Notes under the pieces: generated by a model
The model's database searches: none
What the model was told of the DNA's origin: nothing
Seen by the model: the letters and a program-made list of their open reading frames with translations, nothing else
Position numbers and translations under genes: made by a program
From: Paeniglutamicibacter quisquiliarum
Lineage (GTDB): Bacteria > Actinomycetota > Actinomycetes > Actinomycetales > Micrococcaceae
Assembly (NCBI RefSeq): GCF_019084045.1
Contig: NZ_JAHRED010000003.1
Coordinates: forward strand, 62,001-126,000
DNA: 64,000 bases
Direction: 5' to 3'
Part shown: positions 28,991-37,257 of the stretch, piece after piece
Layout: each line of letters begins with the position of its first letter
Position numbering within the stretch: position 1 is the stretch's first letter

Positions 28991-30397
28991 ATGTCTGTCA
29001 GCACCCCCGCGTCGCACCATCTGGGCGACGAGACCAAGGATCCGTACGCGCTGGATCCCTCCTCGATCCAGGATCCGCCCACCCGTTGGCGGGACAGGTT
29101 CAAGTTCCTGGGCCCGGGCATGATCACCTCTGCCGCCGTCGTCGGATCCGGCGAGCTGCTCACGGCCACGACCCTCGGCGCCAAGGCCGGCTTCATGCTG
29201 CTGTGGCTGGTGCTGGCCTCCACCTTCATCAAGGTGTGGGTGCAGGTCGAACTGGGCCGCTGGTCCATCTCCACCGGCAAGGTCGCGGTGACCGGCTACG
29301 ACGAGGTCCCGCCGCGGATCGGCAAGCGCGGCTGGATGGCCTGGCTCATCCTGCTGATGTTCGTGCAGTTCCTGACCAGCCAGGCCGGCGTCATCACCGC
29401 CTCGGCCTTCGCCTTCTCCTCGCTGATGCCCTTCGGGCCCGACCCGTACTCGTTCATGTCGATCGGGATCTGGGTGGCCATCCTGGTGGTCATCGCCATC
29501 GCGATCCACCTGGGCAACAAGTACGTCGTGGTCGAGGGCATCTCCACGGTGTTGGTCTTCCTGGTGACGATCTTCGCCGTGGTGATGGTCTTCGCCATCC
29601 AGGGCACCGAATTCAGCTGGAACGCCGGGGACCTGGCCGACGGCATGCGCTTCCAGATCGCCCTGGGCTCCATGGGTGTGGCCCTGTCCATGTTCGGCCT
29701 CACCGGCGTGGGCGCCGGGGAAATCACCGCGTACACCTACTGGTGCGTGGAAAAGGGCTACGCGTCCTGGACCGGCCCGAACGACGGCTCCGAGGCCTGG
29801 GTCAAGCGCGCCCGCGGCTGGATCTCCGTGATGAAGCTCGACGCCTGGGTCTCCTGGGTCGTCTACACCGTGTCCACCGCCGCCCTGTACATGCTCGGCG
29901 CCGCGGTGCTGCACCCGCAGGGCCTGGAGCCCAAGGGGGACGAGGTCATGACCACGATCTCCTCCATCTTCTCCACGAACGTGGGCCAATGGGGAGCCGT
30001 GGTGTTCCTCGTCGGCGCCGGCATCGCGCTGTTCAAGACCATCATCGCCAACGTCCCCTCGCTGGGCCGCCAGGTCGGCAACACCCTCGCGGTCTTCGGC
30101 GCCTTCGACTGGAACAACCGCAAGCAGCGCGACCGCTGGATGCGCGTGATCATGATCGTGCTGCCCATCGTCTGGGGCCTGTTCGGCACCGTCGTCTCCT
30201 CGCCGCTGGCGCTGGTGATCTTCGCCGGAATCCTCAACGCCATCTTCCTGATGGGCGTCGCCGCGGCAACCATCTACCTCTCGCACAAGCAGACCGACCC
30301 GCGGGTCAAGGACGGCAAGGCCTTCACGGCAATGCTGATCCTCTCGGCCGCGGCCGTCTTCTTCGTCGGCGTCATGGGTCTGGTCAACACGTTCTAG
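28991..30397 (+). CDS. Nramp-family transporter lacking the metal-site motifs
   Basis: A 468-residue integral membrane protein with about 11 helices and Nramp-like topology. The ATG at 28991 follows AAGGAG; the longer frame from 28835 adds non-family sequence. True Nramp metal importers have DPGN in helix 1 and MPHN in helix 6. Here helix 1 reads GPGMITSAAVVGSGEL (Gly52-Ser53-Gly54-Glu55) and helix 6 reads GLTGVGAGEITAYTYW, so both metal motifs are replaced. The pair of GxGE motifs is symmetrical. It is followed 34 bases later by an idonate-dehydrogenase-like gene. A role in sugar-acid or other organic import is therefore more plausible than manganese import, but this is inference. Confidence 0.8.
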   Translation: MSVSTPASHHLGDETKDPYALDPSSIQDPPTRWRDRFKFLGPGMITSAAVVGSGELLTATTLGAKAGFMLLWLVLASTFIKVWVQVELGRWSISTGKVAVTGYDEVPPRIGKRGWMAWLILLMFVQFLTSQAGVITASAFAFSSLMPFGPDPYSFMSIGIWVAILVVIAIAIHLGNKYVVVEGISTVLVFLVTIFAVVMVFAIQGTEFSWNAGDLADGMRFQIALGSMGVALSMFGLTGVGAGEITAYTYWCVEKGYASWTGPNDGSEAWVKRARGWISVMKLDAWVSWVVYTVSTAALYMLGAAVLHPQGLEPKGDEVMTTISSIFSTNVGQWGAVVFLVGAGIALFKTIIANVPSLGRQVGNTLAVFGAFDWNNRKQRDRWMRVIMIVLPIVWGLFGTVVSSPLALVIFAGILNAIFLMGVAAATIYLSHKQTDPRVKDGKAFTAMLILSAAAVFFVGVMGLVNTF

Positions 30398-30431
30398 GGC
30401 GCCACCCGGCGCAGTAAAGGAGTACCCTCGC

Positions 30432-31475
30432 ATGCAGGCAGTTGTGGTGCACGGCAAGGACGACCTGAGGGTCGAGGAGATCGCGGACCCCGTCTGCGGC
30501 GACAGCGCGGTCCTGGTGGCCATGGAGTGGGGCGGGATCTGCGGTTCGGACATCGCCTACTGGAAGACGGGGGCCTCGGGCACCGCGGTGCTCTCCGCGC
30601 CCCTGGTGCTGGGCCACGAGGTCTCCGGCACCGTGGCGCAGATCGGCGCCGGGGCCGCCGCGTCGCTGGCGGCACGCGGGATCCGGGTCGGCACCCCGGT
30701 GACGATCCACCCCGCGACGCTGGTCGGCGAGCACCAGGTGCCCGCGGAAACCGCGGACCGCACCAACCTGTGGCCCGAGGTCCGCTACTTCGGCTCCGCG
30801 GCATTCGAGCCCCACGAGCAGGGCGGCTTCAGCCGCTTCCGCGCGGTGCGCCCGGACCAGTTGCGCGTGGTCCCGGACGGGGTCTCGCTCAAGGCGGCGG
30901 CGCTGGCCGAACCCTTCGCCGTGGCGCTGCACGCTGTCTCCCGGGCCGGGGACGTGGCGGGGAAGACCGTGCTGGTCAACGGCGCCGGGCCGATCGGCGC
31001 GCTTGCCGTTGCCGCGGCCAAGGCCGCCGGCGCCGCACGCGTCATCGCCGCCGACCTCTCCGCCGCCGCCCTGGACATCGCCGGGCGGATGGGCGCGGAT
31101 GTGTGCGTGAACCCGGCCGAGGGGGGCGTGCTGCCCACCGACGTCGATGTTGCCATCGAGGCCTCCGGCGCCCCGCGCGCCCTGGGCCCGGTGATCGCCG
31201 CGGTGCGCCGCGGCGGGGTCATGGTGCAGGTCGGGAACCTGCCCGCCGGGGAAATCCCCGCGGCCCTGGGCAACATCGTGACCCGCGAGATCGACTACCG
31301 CGGCTCCTACCGCTTCGTCGAGGAGATCTCGGCGGCCCTGGATCTCATGGCCGGAGGCATCGACCTGTCGCCGCTGATGACCCACGAGGTGGTACTGGCG
31401 CAGGCGGTGGCCGGGTTCGAGCTGGCGGCGGACCGCTCCTCGGGCTCCTCGAAGGTCATGATTTTCCTGGGCTGA
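30432..31475 (+). CDS. L-idonate 5-dehydrogenase-like zinc-family dehydrogenase
   Basis: A 347-residue medium-chain dehydrogenase. It resembles E. coli IdnD in GGICGSD, LGHEV, RYFGSAAFEPHEQGGF, LAEPFAVALHA and the Rossmann motif GAGPIGALAV. The catalytic site is present (Cys37, His62, Glu63). However, the structural-zinc cysteines found in IdnD are absent: the region reads IHPATLVGEHQVPAE. AAGGAG precedes the ATG. IdnD interconverts L-idonate and 5-ketogluconate; this enzyme may act on a related sugar acid or polyol. It forms an operon with the Nramp-like transporter. Confidence 0.82.
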   Translation: MQAVVVHGKDDLRVEEIADPVCGDSAVLVAMEWGGICGSDIAYWKTGASGTAVLSAPLVLGHEVSGTVAQIGAGAAASLAARGIRVGTPVTIHPATLVGEHQVPAETADRTNLWPEVRYFGSAAFEPHEQGGFSRFRAVRPDQLRVVPDGVSLKAAALAEPFAVALHAVSRAGDVAGKTVLVNGAGPIGALAVAAAKAAGAARVIAADLSAAALDIAGRMGADVCVNPAEGGVLPTDVDVAIEASGAPRALGPVIAAVRRGGVMVQVGNLPAGEIPAALGNIVTREIDYRGSYRFVEEISAALDLMAGGIDLSPLMTHEVVLAQAVAGFELAADRSSGSSKVMIFLG

Positions 31476-31501
31476 TCCCTCCGGACCGATGCCCCCAAGG
31501 C

Positions 31502-31534
31502 AGTGGCCGCCCCCTTTTCGAGGGGGCGGCCACT
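31502..31534. terminator. bidirectional terminator between idonate dehydrogenase and helicase
   Basis: Perfect 13-bp arms (31502-31514 and 31522-31534) with a 7-base loop containing TTTT. It lies between converging genes and is followed by CTTTCTTC on the plus strand. Confidence 0.8.
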
Positions 31535-31553
31535 GCTTTCTTCACGCAGGTTC

Positions 31554-34500
31554 CTAGCGCAGCAGCGCGCGGATGTCGTCCGCGTTGAGCACCTTGCCGA
31601 AGCCCGCGCCCTCGTCCATGACCGAGGAGATCAGCTGGCGCTTGGAATCCTGCAGGGCCACCACCTTCTCCTCGATGGTGTTCTTGGCGACCATCCGGTA
31701 GACCATCACGTTGCGGGTCTGCCCGATGCGGTGGGCGCGGTCCACCGCCTGGGACTCCGCGGCGGGGTTCCACCACGGGTCCAGCAGGAAGCAGTAGTCG
31801 GCCTCGGTGAGGTTCAGCCCGAAGCCGCCGGCCTTCAGCGAGATCAGGAACACCGGCGCCTGGCCCGACTTGAAGGAGTCGATGACCTCGGCGCGCTTGC
31901 GCGTGGAGCCGTCCAGGTAGGCGTAGGGCACCCCCGCTGCATCCAGCCGGTCCGCGGCCTTCTTCAGGAAGGAGGTGAACTGGGAGAAGATCAGCGCGCG
32001 GTGGCCCTCGGCCAGCACGTCCTCGAGCTGCTCGAAGAGCACATCCAGCTTGGCGCTGGGCACGTGCGCGTACTCAGGGTCCACCAGCGAGGCATCCAGC
32101 GAGAGCATGCGCAGCAGGGTCAGCGACTGGAAGATCGTGAACCGGTTCTTGTCCATGTCATCGACCAGGCGCAGCACCTTCTGGCGCTCGCGCTGCAGGT
32201 GCGTGTCATAGACCCGGCGGTGCTCCTCGCCCAGCTCCACGTGCAGGACCTGTTCCTGCTTCGGCGGCAGGTCGGTGACCACCGCGTCCTTGGTCCGCCG
32301 CAACATGAACGGGCGGATCCTCCGGCGCAGCCGCACCAGCGGCTCGTCAAGCCCCTGGCGTTCGATGGGCCGCTGGTAGTTCTCCGCGAAGCGCACGGCC
32401 GAGGGGAAGAGGCCGGGGGAGACGATGGCGAAGATCGACCAGAGCTCCATGAGGTTGTTTTCCATCGGCGTGCCGGTGATCGCCAGCTTGAAGCGGGCGG
32501 GCATGTCCCGGGCCACGTGGTGCGCCTTGGTGGCCTTGTTCTTCACGAACTGGGCCTCGTCCAGGATCAGCCCGGCCCAGGCGATGTCCGCATAGGCGTC
32601 GTCGTCAAGGCGCAGCAGCGTGTAGGAGGTGACCACGACGTCGTAGTCCCTGGCCAGCTGCGCCAGCGAGGCAGCGGCGCGCGACTCGGTGTCGGTGACC
32701 GCCACGACCCGCAGGGACGGGGCGAAGCGCGCCGCCTCGTCCTTCCAGTTGGAGACCACCGAGGTCGGGGCGACCACCAGGAAGGGTGCCCGCTTGCCGG
32801 CCTGGGGGCTGATGCCCTCGAACGCCGCGGGGTTCGCCCACACCTGGTGCGCGTGCAGGATCAGCGCCAGGGTCTGCAGGGTCTTGCCCAGGCCCATGTC
32901 ATCGGCCAGCACCCCGCCCAGCCCGTTGCGCCAGAGCGTGGCAAGCCAGCCGAAGCCCTCCACCTGGTAGGGGCGCAGCGTCGCATTCAGCGTCGGGGGC
33001 AGGTCGGCGACCGCCGTGGTCTTCAGGTTCACCAGCGAGTTCAGCGCGCCCACCCACGCGTCCGGGCCCTCGATGCGGGAGGCCAGGTCCTCGAGTTCCT
33101 CCCACATGGAGAACTGGTAGGGGGTCAGCGAGATGTCCGCTTCCTTGTCCTTCATGTCCCGCAGGCCGCCGGCCTCGGAGACCAGGGCGCGCAGCTTGTC
33201 AAAGAGCGGGTCGGTGAGGGAGAAGTAGCTGCGGTCCGGCATCAACAGCTTGGTCTGCCCCTGGATCAGGGCGCGCAGGATGTCGGCGAAGGGGATCTGG
33301 CGGTCCCCGATGGAAATCAGCAGGCCCAGGTCGAACCAGTCGCGGCGGTCCGATTCCACGGTGGTGATGACCAGCTCGGGCGCCTCGGTGAGCTCGTGGA
33401 ACTCCGGGCGGATCCCGCTCTCCTGGAGCACCAGGTCCTTGACCGCGGCAAGTTCGGGCAGCACCCGGCGCACGAAGTCGATGACCTCCAGGCCCTGGAA
33501 GTGCCGGGGCCCGAGCACCGAGGACTCGAAGGCGGGGTGCCGGTTCAGGATCTGCAGCACCTCCGATTCCAGGGCGGTTTCCACGAGGGTGTCGCGGTCC
33601 GCCGCATCGACGACCATGCCGTTGTAGTCGAAGACCCAGTCCACGTCGACGGTTTCCCGCGAGCCGTAGCGGATCTTGGCCACCAGCTTGGGCGGCAGCA
33701 CCGCGGGCAGCGCAACGGAGGCATCAGGGCTGGTGACCCGCAGCTTGCGGGCCAGGCGCGGGAAGACGCGGGAGAAGAACTCCTCGGTTTCCGCCTCCGG
33801 CACGTTCAGGGTCTCGGGATGTTCGAGCATGGCAAGCTCGCTGTGGCCCAGCCCGCCGGGGACCTGGCCCAGGAAGATCTCCGTGTGGTCCTCGTTGGCC
33901 ACGTAGACGCCGTGGTTGCCGATGGACCCGGCGGCGCTGTGGGCATCGAGGATGAAGCCGTGTCCGCCCAGGGACACCGAGGGCGCCAGGGCCAGGCCGT
34001 CCTCGGTGGCCCGCGTGCCCAGGGACACCTGCGCGGGGGAGGCCAGCAGGATCCTGGTGTAGGTCCGGGTGCCGACCAGCGCCACGCCCAGGGACTTGGC
34101 CTCGGCCAGCAGTTCCCAGAGCAGGGCGGAGGAGTACTCGTCGAGGTAGAGCCAGTCGTTGTCCTCGCCGAAGTAGAGTTCCCCCTTGGCGCGGTAGAGC
34201 GGCACGAACTGGCAGAACCAGCGGTGCTGTTCAACGTCCAGGTTCAACCCGAAGGTCTTGAAGCTGATGGTGTTCCAGCGCAGGTTCGACCGCGCCCAGC
34301 GATCGTCGGCGGAACGCACCACCGGGCGCACGCCCAGGCGCCAGCGCCGGGAGGCGGCCTTCAGCTGCCCCACCCCGGAGCCCGGTGCCCACTGCTGGTG
34401 GGCCGAAAGCGTGGTGTCCTGCAGCTCGAACTGCAGGCCCATCTGCAGCACCGGGTGCTTGGAGTTGGGGCCGCCCAGGGACTTGGCCGCCGCCGGGGCC

Positions 34501-34886
34501 GGGGCGAGCAGCTGCTGCAGGGACTGCTGCCAGGCGGGGACCGCGACGGCGGTGTTGCGGTACACCACGTCCTTGGCGCGCAGGTGCATCGAGTTGGAGT
34601 AGATGAGCACCGCCGCCACGTGCCGGCACTTGGGTGCCTCGCCGCAGGGGCAGGTGGCGTCGTCGATGACGCGCTCGCCCTTTTTCACCGCCAGCGTGAT
34701 GTGCACGGCGCATGCGGGCTCCCCGTCCTCGGACACCGTCCCGGAGAGGATCTGGTGATCCGGATCCCACAGGAACTCGCTCAGCGCGGCGTCGGTGGCC
34801 AGCACCTTGCCGCGGGTGAAGGAGACACCGCCGACGACACGCAGGATTTCACGCGCATCGACCATGGGAAAAGCAGATTCGGTCAT
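31554..34886 (-). CDS. SNF2-family helicase with N-terminal SWIM zinc finger
   Basis: A 1110-residue protein. The SWIM motif has Cys79, Cys81, Cys87 and His89. A long middle region of unknown fold follows. The SNF2 ATPase occupies about residues 640-1100, with Walker A DDMGLGKT (Lys668), Walker B-like LILDEAQF and the C-terminal helicase motifs KAGGFGLNL and DRAHRIGQTR. Bacterial SNF2 proteins such as RapA remodel protein-DNA complexes; the SWIM-containing kind has an unproven role in repair or transcription. All ATPase motifs are intact. It stands alone and starts 104 bases from the divergent LOG gene. Confidence 0.9.
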   Translation of the reverse strand: MTESAFPMVDAREILRVVGGVSFTRGKVLATDAALSEFLWDPDHQILSGTVSEDGEPACAVHITLAVKKGERVIDDATCPCGEAPKCRHVAAVLIYSNSMHLRAKDVVYRNTAVAVPAWQQSLQQLLAPAPAAAKSLGGPNSKHPVLQMGLQFELQDTTLSAHQQWAPGSGVGQLKAASRRWRLGVRPVVRSADDRWARSNLRWNTISFKTFGLNLDVEQHRWFCQFVPLYRAKGELYFGEDNDWLYLDEYSSALLWELLAEAKSLGVALVGTRTYTRILLASPAQVSLGTRATEDGLALAPSVSLGGHGFILDAHSAAGSIGNHGVYVANEDHTEIFLGQVPGGLGHSELAMLEHPETLNVPEAETEEFFSRVFPRLARKLRVTSPDASVALPAVLPPKLVAKIRYGSRETVDVDWVFDYNGMVVDAADRDTLVETALESEVLQILNRHPAFESSVLGPRHFQGLEVIDFVRRVLPELAAVKDLVLQESGIRPEFHELTEAPELVITTVESDRRDWFDLGLLISIGDRQIPFADILRALIQGQTKLLMPDRSYFSLTDPLFDKLRALVSEAGGLRDMKDKEADISLTPYQFSMWEELEDLASRIEGPDAWVGALNSLVNLKTTAVADLPPTLNATLRPYQVEGFGWLATLWRNGLGGVLADDMGLGKTLQTLALILHAHQVWANPAAFEGISPQAGKRAPFLVVAPTSVVSNWKDEAARFAPSLRVVAVTDTESRAAASLAQLARDYDVVVTSYTLLRLDDDAYADIAWAGLILDEAQFVKNKATKAHHVARDMPARFKLAITGTPMENNLMELWSIFAIVSPGLFPSAVRFAENYQRPIERQGLDEPLVRLRRRIRPFMLRRTKDAVVTDLPPKQEQVLHVELGEEHRRVYDTHLQRERQKVLRLVDDMDKNRFTIFQSLTLLRMLSLDASLVDPEYAHVPSAKLDVLFEQLEDVLAEGHRALIFSQFTSFLKKAADRLDAAGVPYAYLDGSTRKRAEVIDSFKSGQAPVFLISLKAGGFGLNLTEADYCFLLDPWWNPAAESQAVDRAHRIGQTRNVMVYRMVAKNTIEEKVVALQDSKRQLISSVMDEGAGFGKVLNADDIRALLR

Positions 34887-34976
34887 CCTGCCATCGTTTC
34901 ACGTTCTGCACCCCCAGCACGAACCCGGATGGGTTGAAGTGCAACAAGTTTGCGCGCCAGGGACCCGAAAGTCGCC

Positions 34977-34982
34977 TAGTCT
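34977..34982 (+). promoter_or_regulatory. -10 box of a leaderless promoter for the LOG gene
   Basis: TAGTCT ends 8 bases before the ATG at 34991, so the message would begin at or very near the start codon; no ribosome-binding site is visible, which fits. Confidence 0.4.
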
Positions 34983-34990
34983 AGGGTGTC

Positions 34991-36196
34991 ATGAACAGCA
35001 CTCCGGCCCTGCACCCGCTCCCGCGCGTCATTGAGATTGCGTCGCTGGCCGATTTCGACAGGCATGCAGCCAATGCGCTTGCCCTCACCGACAGGCGCCT
35101 GGCCGCCTCCATGCACGGCTGGCACGTGCAGTCGGTTGACCTGCGCGCACGCGGCGCGGTGCTGGAAAAGCTGCGGTCGGCCGGCTCGGTGTTCATGGGG
35201 TGCGAGATGGAGGGCAAGACCGAGCGCCGCCTGCGCGGGGGCGGGGCGCTGGTCTTCCCCGAGATCCCCGGGCTGCCCTTCGACCCGTATCGCGGGGAGC
35301 TGTACACCGGGGCCGAGCTCTATGCGGGTCTGGATGCCGGGCCCTACGAATCGGTGCCCGACGCGCGGATCTATGCCTGGCTCTCGCACCGCTACGGGGC
35401 CGGGGCCCACGACGCGCTGAATGCCGCGTTGTCCTCCACGCTTCACGACCACGCCATCGGCTCCCGGCTGGACTCGCAGATCCGCGACGGCGCGCTGGCC
35501 CACGCCCCGTTGGTCGGTGTCATGGGCGGGCACGCCCAGCAACGCGGCAGCGCTGGCTACGAGCGGGCCGCGCGGCTTGGCCATGCCCTCTCCGGCGCGG
35601 GATTCATCGTGGCCACCGGGGGCGGGCCCGGGGCCATGGAGGCCGCGAACCTGGGTGCCTACCTGGGCGCGGGCAGCACCCAAAACCTGGTCGAGGCGCT
35701 GAAAATTCTGGAGACGGAGCCCGGCTTCGCCCCGTCGGTGACCAACTGGGCGCGCGCCGCCGCACGCGTGCGCGAACGCTGGCCCGCGGGCCTGCCGAAC
35801 CTGGGGATCCCCACCTGGTTCTACGGGCACGAGCCGCCGAACATGTTCGCCACCCACATTGCCAAGTTCTTTGCCAACGCCACCCGCGAATCCGTGCTGC
35901 TGGAAAAGTGTTCGGGCGGAGTGGTGTTCCTGCCCGGGGCCGCCGGGACGGTGCAGGAAATTTTCCAGGATGCCTGCGAAAACTACTACGGTGCCGCAGG
36001 CAGCATCAGCCCGATGGTGCTGGTCGGCGTCGAACACTGGACCAAGACGCTGCCCGCCTACCCGCTGCTTGCCGAGTTGGCCGCGGGCCGGGCGATGGAG
36101 GAGAAGATCTTCCTGGTCGACGATGCGGCCGAGGCGGTGCGCATCCTGGTGGAGCTGAACGACGGCTCGATCTCCGGCGTGCGGGGGCTTGCATGA
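34991..36196 (+). CDS. LOG-family Rossmann nucleotide-binding protein, long form
   Basis: A 401-residue protein. The C-terminal 250 residues form the LOG/lysine-decarboxylase-like fold, with GVMGGHAQQRGS, ATGGGPGAMEAANLG and the PGAAGTVQE motif, which is PGGxGTxxE with one Gly changed to Ala. LOG proteins split nucleoside monophosphates to the base and ribose phosphate. The N-terminal 150 residues look like a degenerate extra half (MEGKTERRLRGGGALVFPEIPGLPFDPYR), as in the longer nucleosidases of the PpnN kind. It overlaps the ROK kinase gene by four bases, suggesting a joint role in sugar or nucleotide turnover. Confidence 0.8.
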   Translation: MNSTPALHPLPRVIEIASLADFDRHAANALALTDRRLAASMHGWHVQSVDLRARGAVLEKLRSAGSVFMGCEMEGKTERRLRGGGALVFPEIPGLPFDPYRGELYTGAELYAGLDAGPYESVPDARIYAWLSHRYGAGAHDALNAALSSTLHDHAIGSRLDSQIRDGALAHAPLVGVMGGHAQQRGSAGYERAARLGHALSGAGFIVATGGGPGAMEAANLGAYLGAGSTQNLVEALKILETEPGFAPSVTNWARAAARVRERWPAGLPNLGIPTWFYGHEPPNMFATHIAKFFANATRESVLLEKCSGGVVFLPGAAGTVQEIFQDACENYYGAAGSISPMVLVGVEHWTKTLPAYPLLAELAAGRAMEEKIFLVDDAAEAVRILVELNDGSISGVRGLA

Positions 36197-37155
36197 GTGC
36201 CGCGGAACCTGCCATCGGCATCGACATCGGCGGCACCAAGATTGCCGCCGGACTGGTTGACGGCCACGGGAGGGTATCCCGGCGCACCAGGCATGCCACC
36301 GTCGGGCACGAGCCGGACGAGGTCCTGGACACCGTGGCCGCCCTGGTCGCCGAACTCGGCGCGGGCTATCCGGAGGCCGCGGTGGGCGTGGGGGCGGCCG
36401 GCTGGCTGGACCCGGCCGGGCGCACCGTGCTTTTCTCCCCGCACCTGGCGTGGCGCAACGAGCCGCTGCATGCGAAGCTCGAGGCAGCCACCGGCAGGCC
36501 CGTGCTGCTGAGCAACGACGCGGATGCCGCCGGCTGGGCCGAGTACCGTTTTGGTGCCGCCCGCGGACAACAGCATGTGGTCTGCCTGACCCTCGGCACT
36601 GGGATCGGCGGGTCGATTGTGATCGACGGGAAACTGCAGCGCGGAAGGTTCGGGGTCGCGGCCGAATTCGGCCACCAGATCATCGTGCCCGGCGGACAGC
36701 GCTGCGCCTGCGGCAACCGCGGATGCTGGGAACAGTACGCGTCGGGCAATGCGCTGGCACGCGAGGGAAGGAGCCTCATGGCAGTGCACTCGCCGGTGGC
36801 CCATGCACTTCGCGAGGCGGCAGGGAACGACCCCCGCCTGGTGACTGGTGAACTTGTCACCACCCTTGCCGCCGCCGGGGATCCGGCCTGCCGCGAGTTG
36901 CTCATCGAAGCCGGCCAATGGCTGGGCCGGGGGATGGCCAACCTGGCCGCGGTGCTGGATCCGGGCATCTTCGTCATCGGCGGCGGGCTGGGTGCCGCGG
37001 TTCCGTTGCTGGTGGAAACGGCCGAGGCGACGTATCGCGAAAACCTCAGTGGGCGGGGCTACCGGCCCTTTGCCCAGGTGGCCCGCGCAGAGCTTGGGCC
37101 GGATGCAGGGTTGGTGGGTGCCGCGGACCTGGCCCGCGGGGCGCTCGCCGGCTGA
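36193..37155 (+). CDS. ROK-family sugar kinase (glucokinase-like)
   Basis: A 320-residue kinase without a DNA-binding domain. It has the ATP-binding IGIDIGGTKIA, LSNDADAAGWAEY with the catalytic Asp, LTLGTGIGGS and the zinc motif CACGNRGCWEQ, all normal for ROK kinases. Glucose or an amino sugar is the likely substrate. The ATG overlaps the LOG stop (ATGA), so both are made together. Confidence 0.88.
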   Translation: MSAAEPAIGIDIGGTKIAAGLVDGHGRVSRRTRHATVGHEPDEVLDTVAALVAELGAGYPEAAVGVGAAGWLDPAGRTVLFSPHLAWRNEPLHAKLEAATGRPVLLSNDADAAGWAEYRFGAARGQQHVVCLTLGTGIGGSIVIDGKLQRGRFGVAAEFGHQIIVPGGQRCACGNRGCWEQYASGNALAREGRSLMAVHSPVAHALREAAGNDPRLVTGELVTTLAAAGDPACRELLIEAGQWLGRGMANLAAVLDPGIFVIGGGLGAAVPLLVETAEATYRENLSGRGYRPFAQVARAELGPDAGLVGAADLARGALAG

Positions 37156-37257
37156 TTCGTGGCCTCGCGCGTCCATGGGCGCAGGGCCGTTCCGGGGATG
37201 CGTGGGTGCATCCCCGGTGGCGTGGGGCGTGGGTTTTCCGCGCGTTGCGGAGGGCGG

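Noticed and set aside
31503-34937. A 1144-codon open frame on the plus strand opposite the SNF2 helicase
   Set aside because: It is the mirror of a long GC-rich gene on the minus strand. The minus strand holds clear SWIM and SNF2 motifs; the plus-strand product is Gly/Arg/His-rich without any domain.
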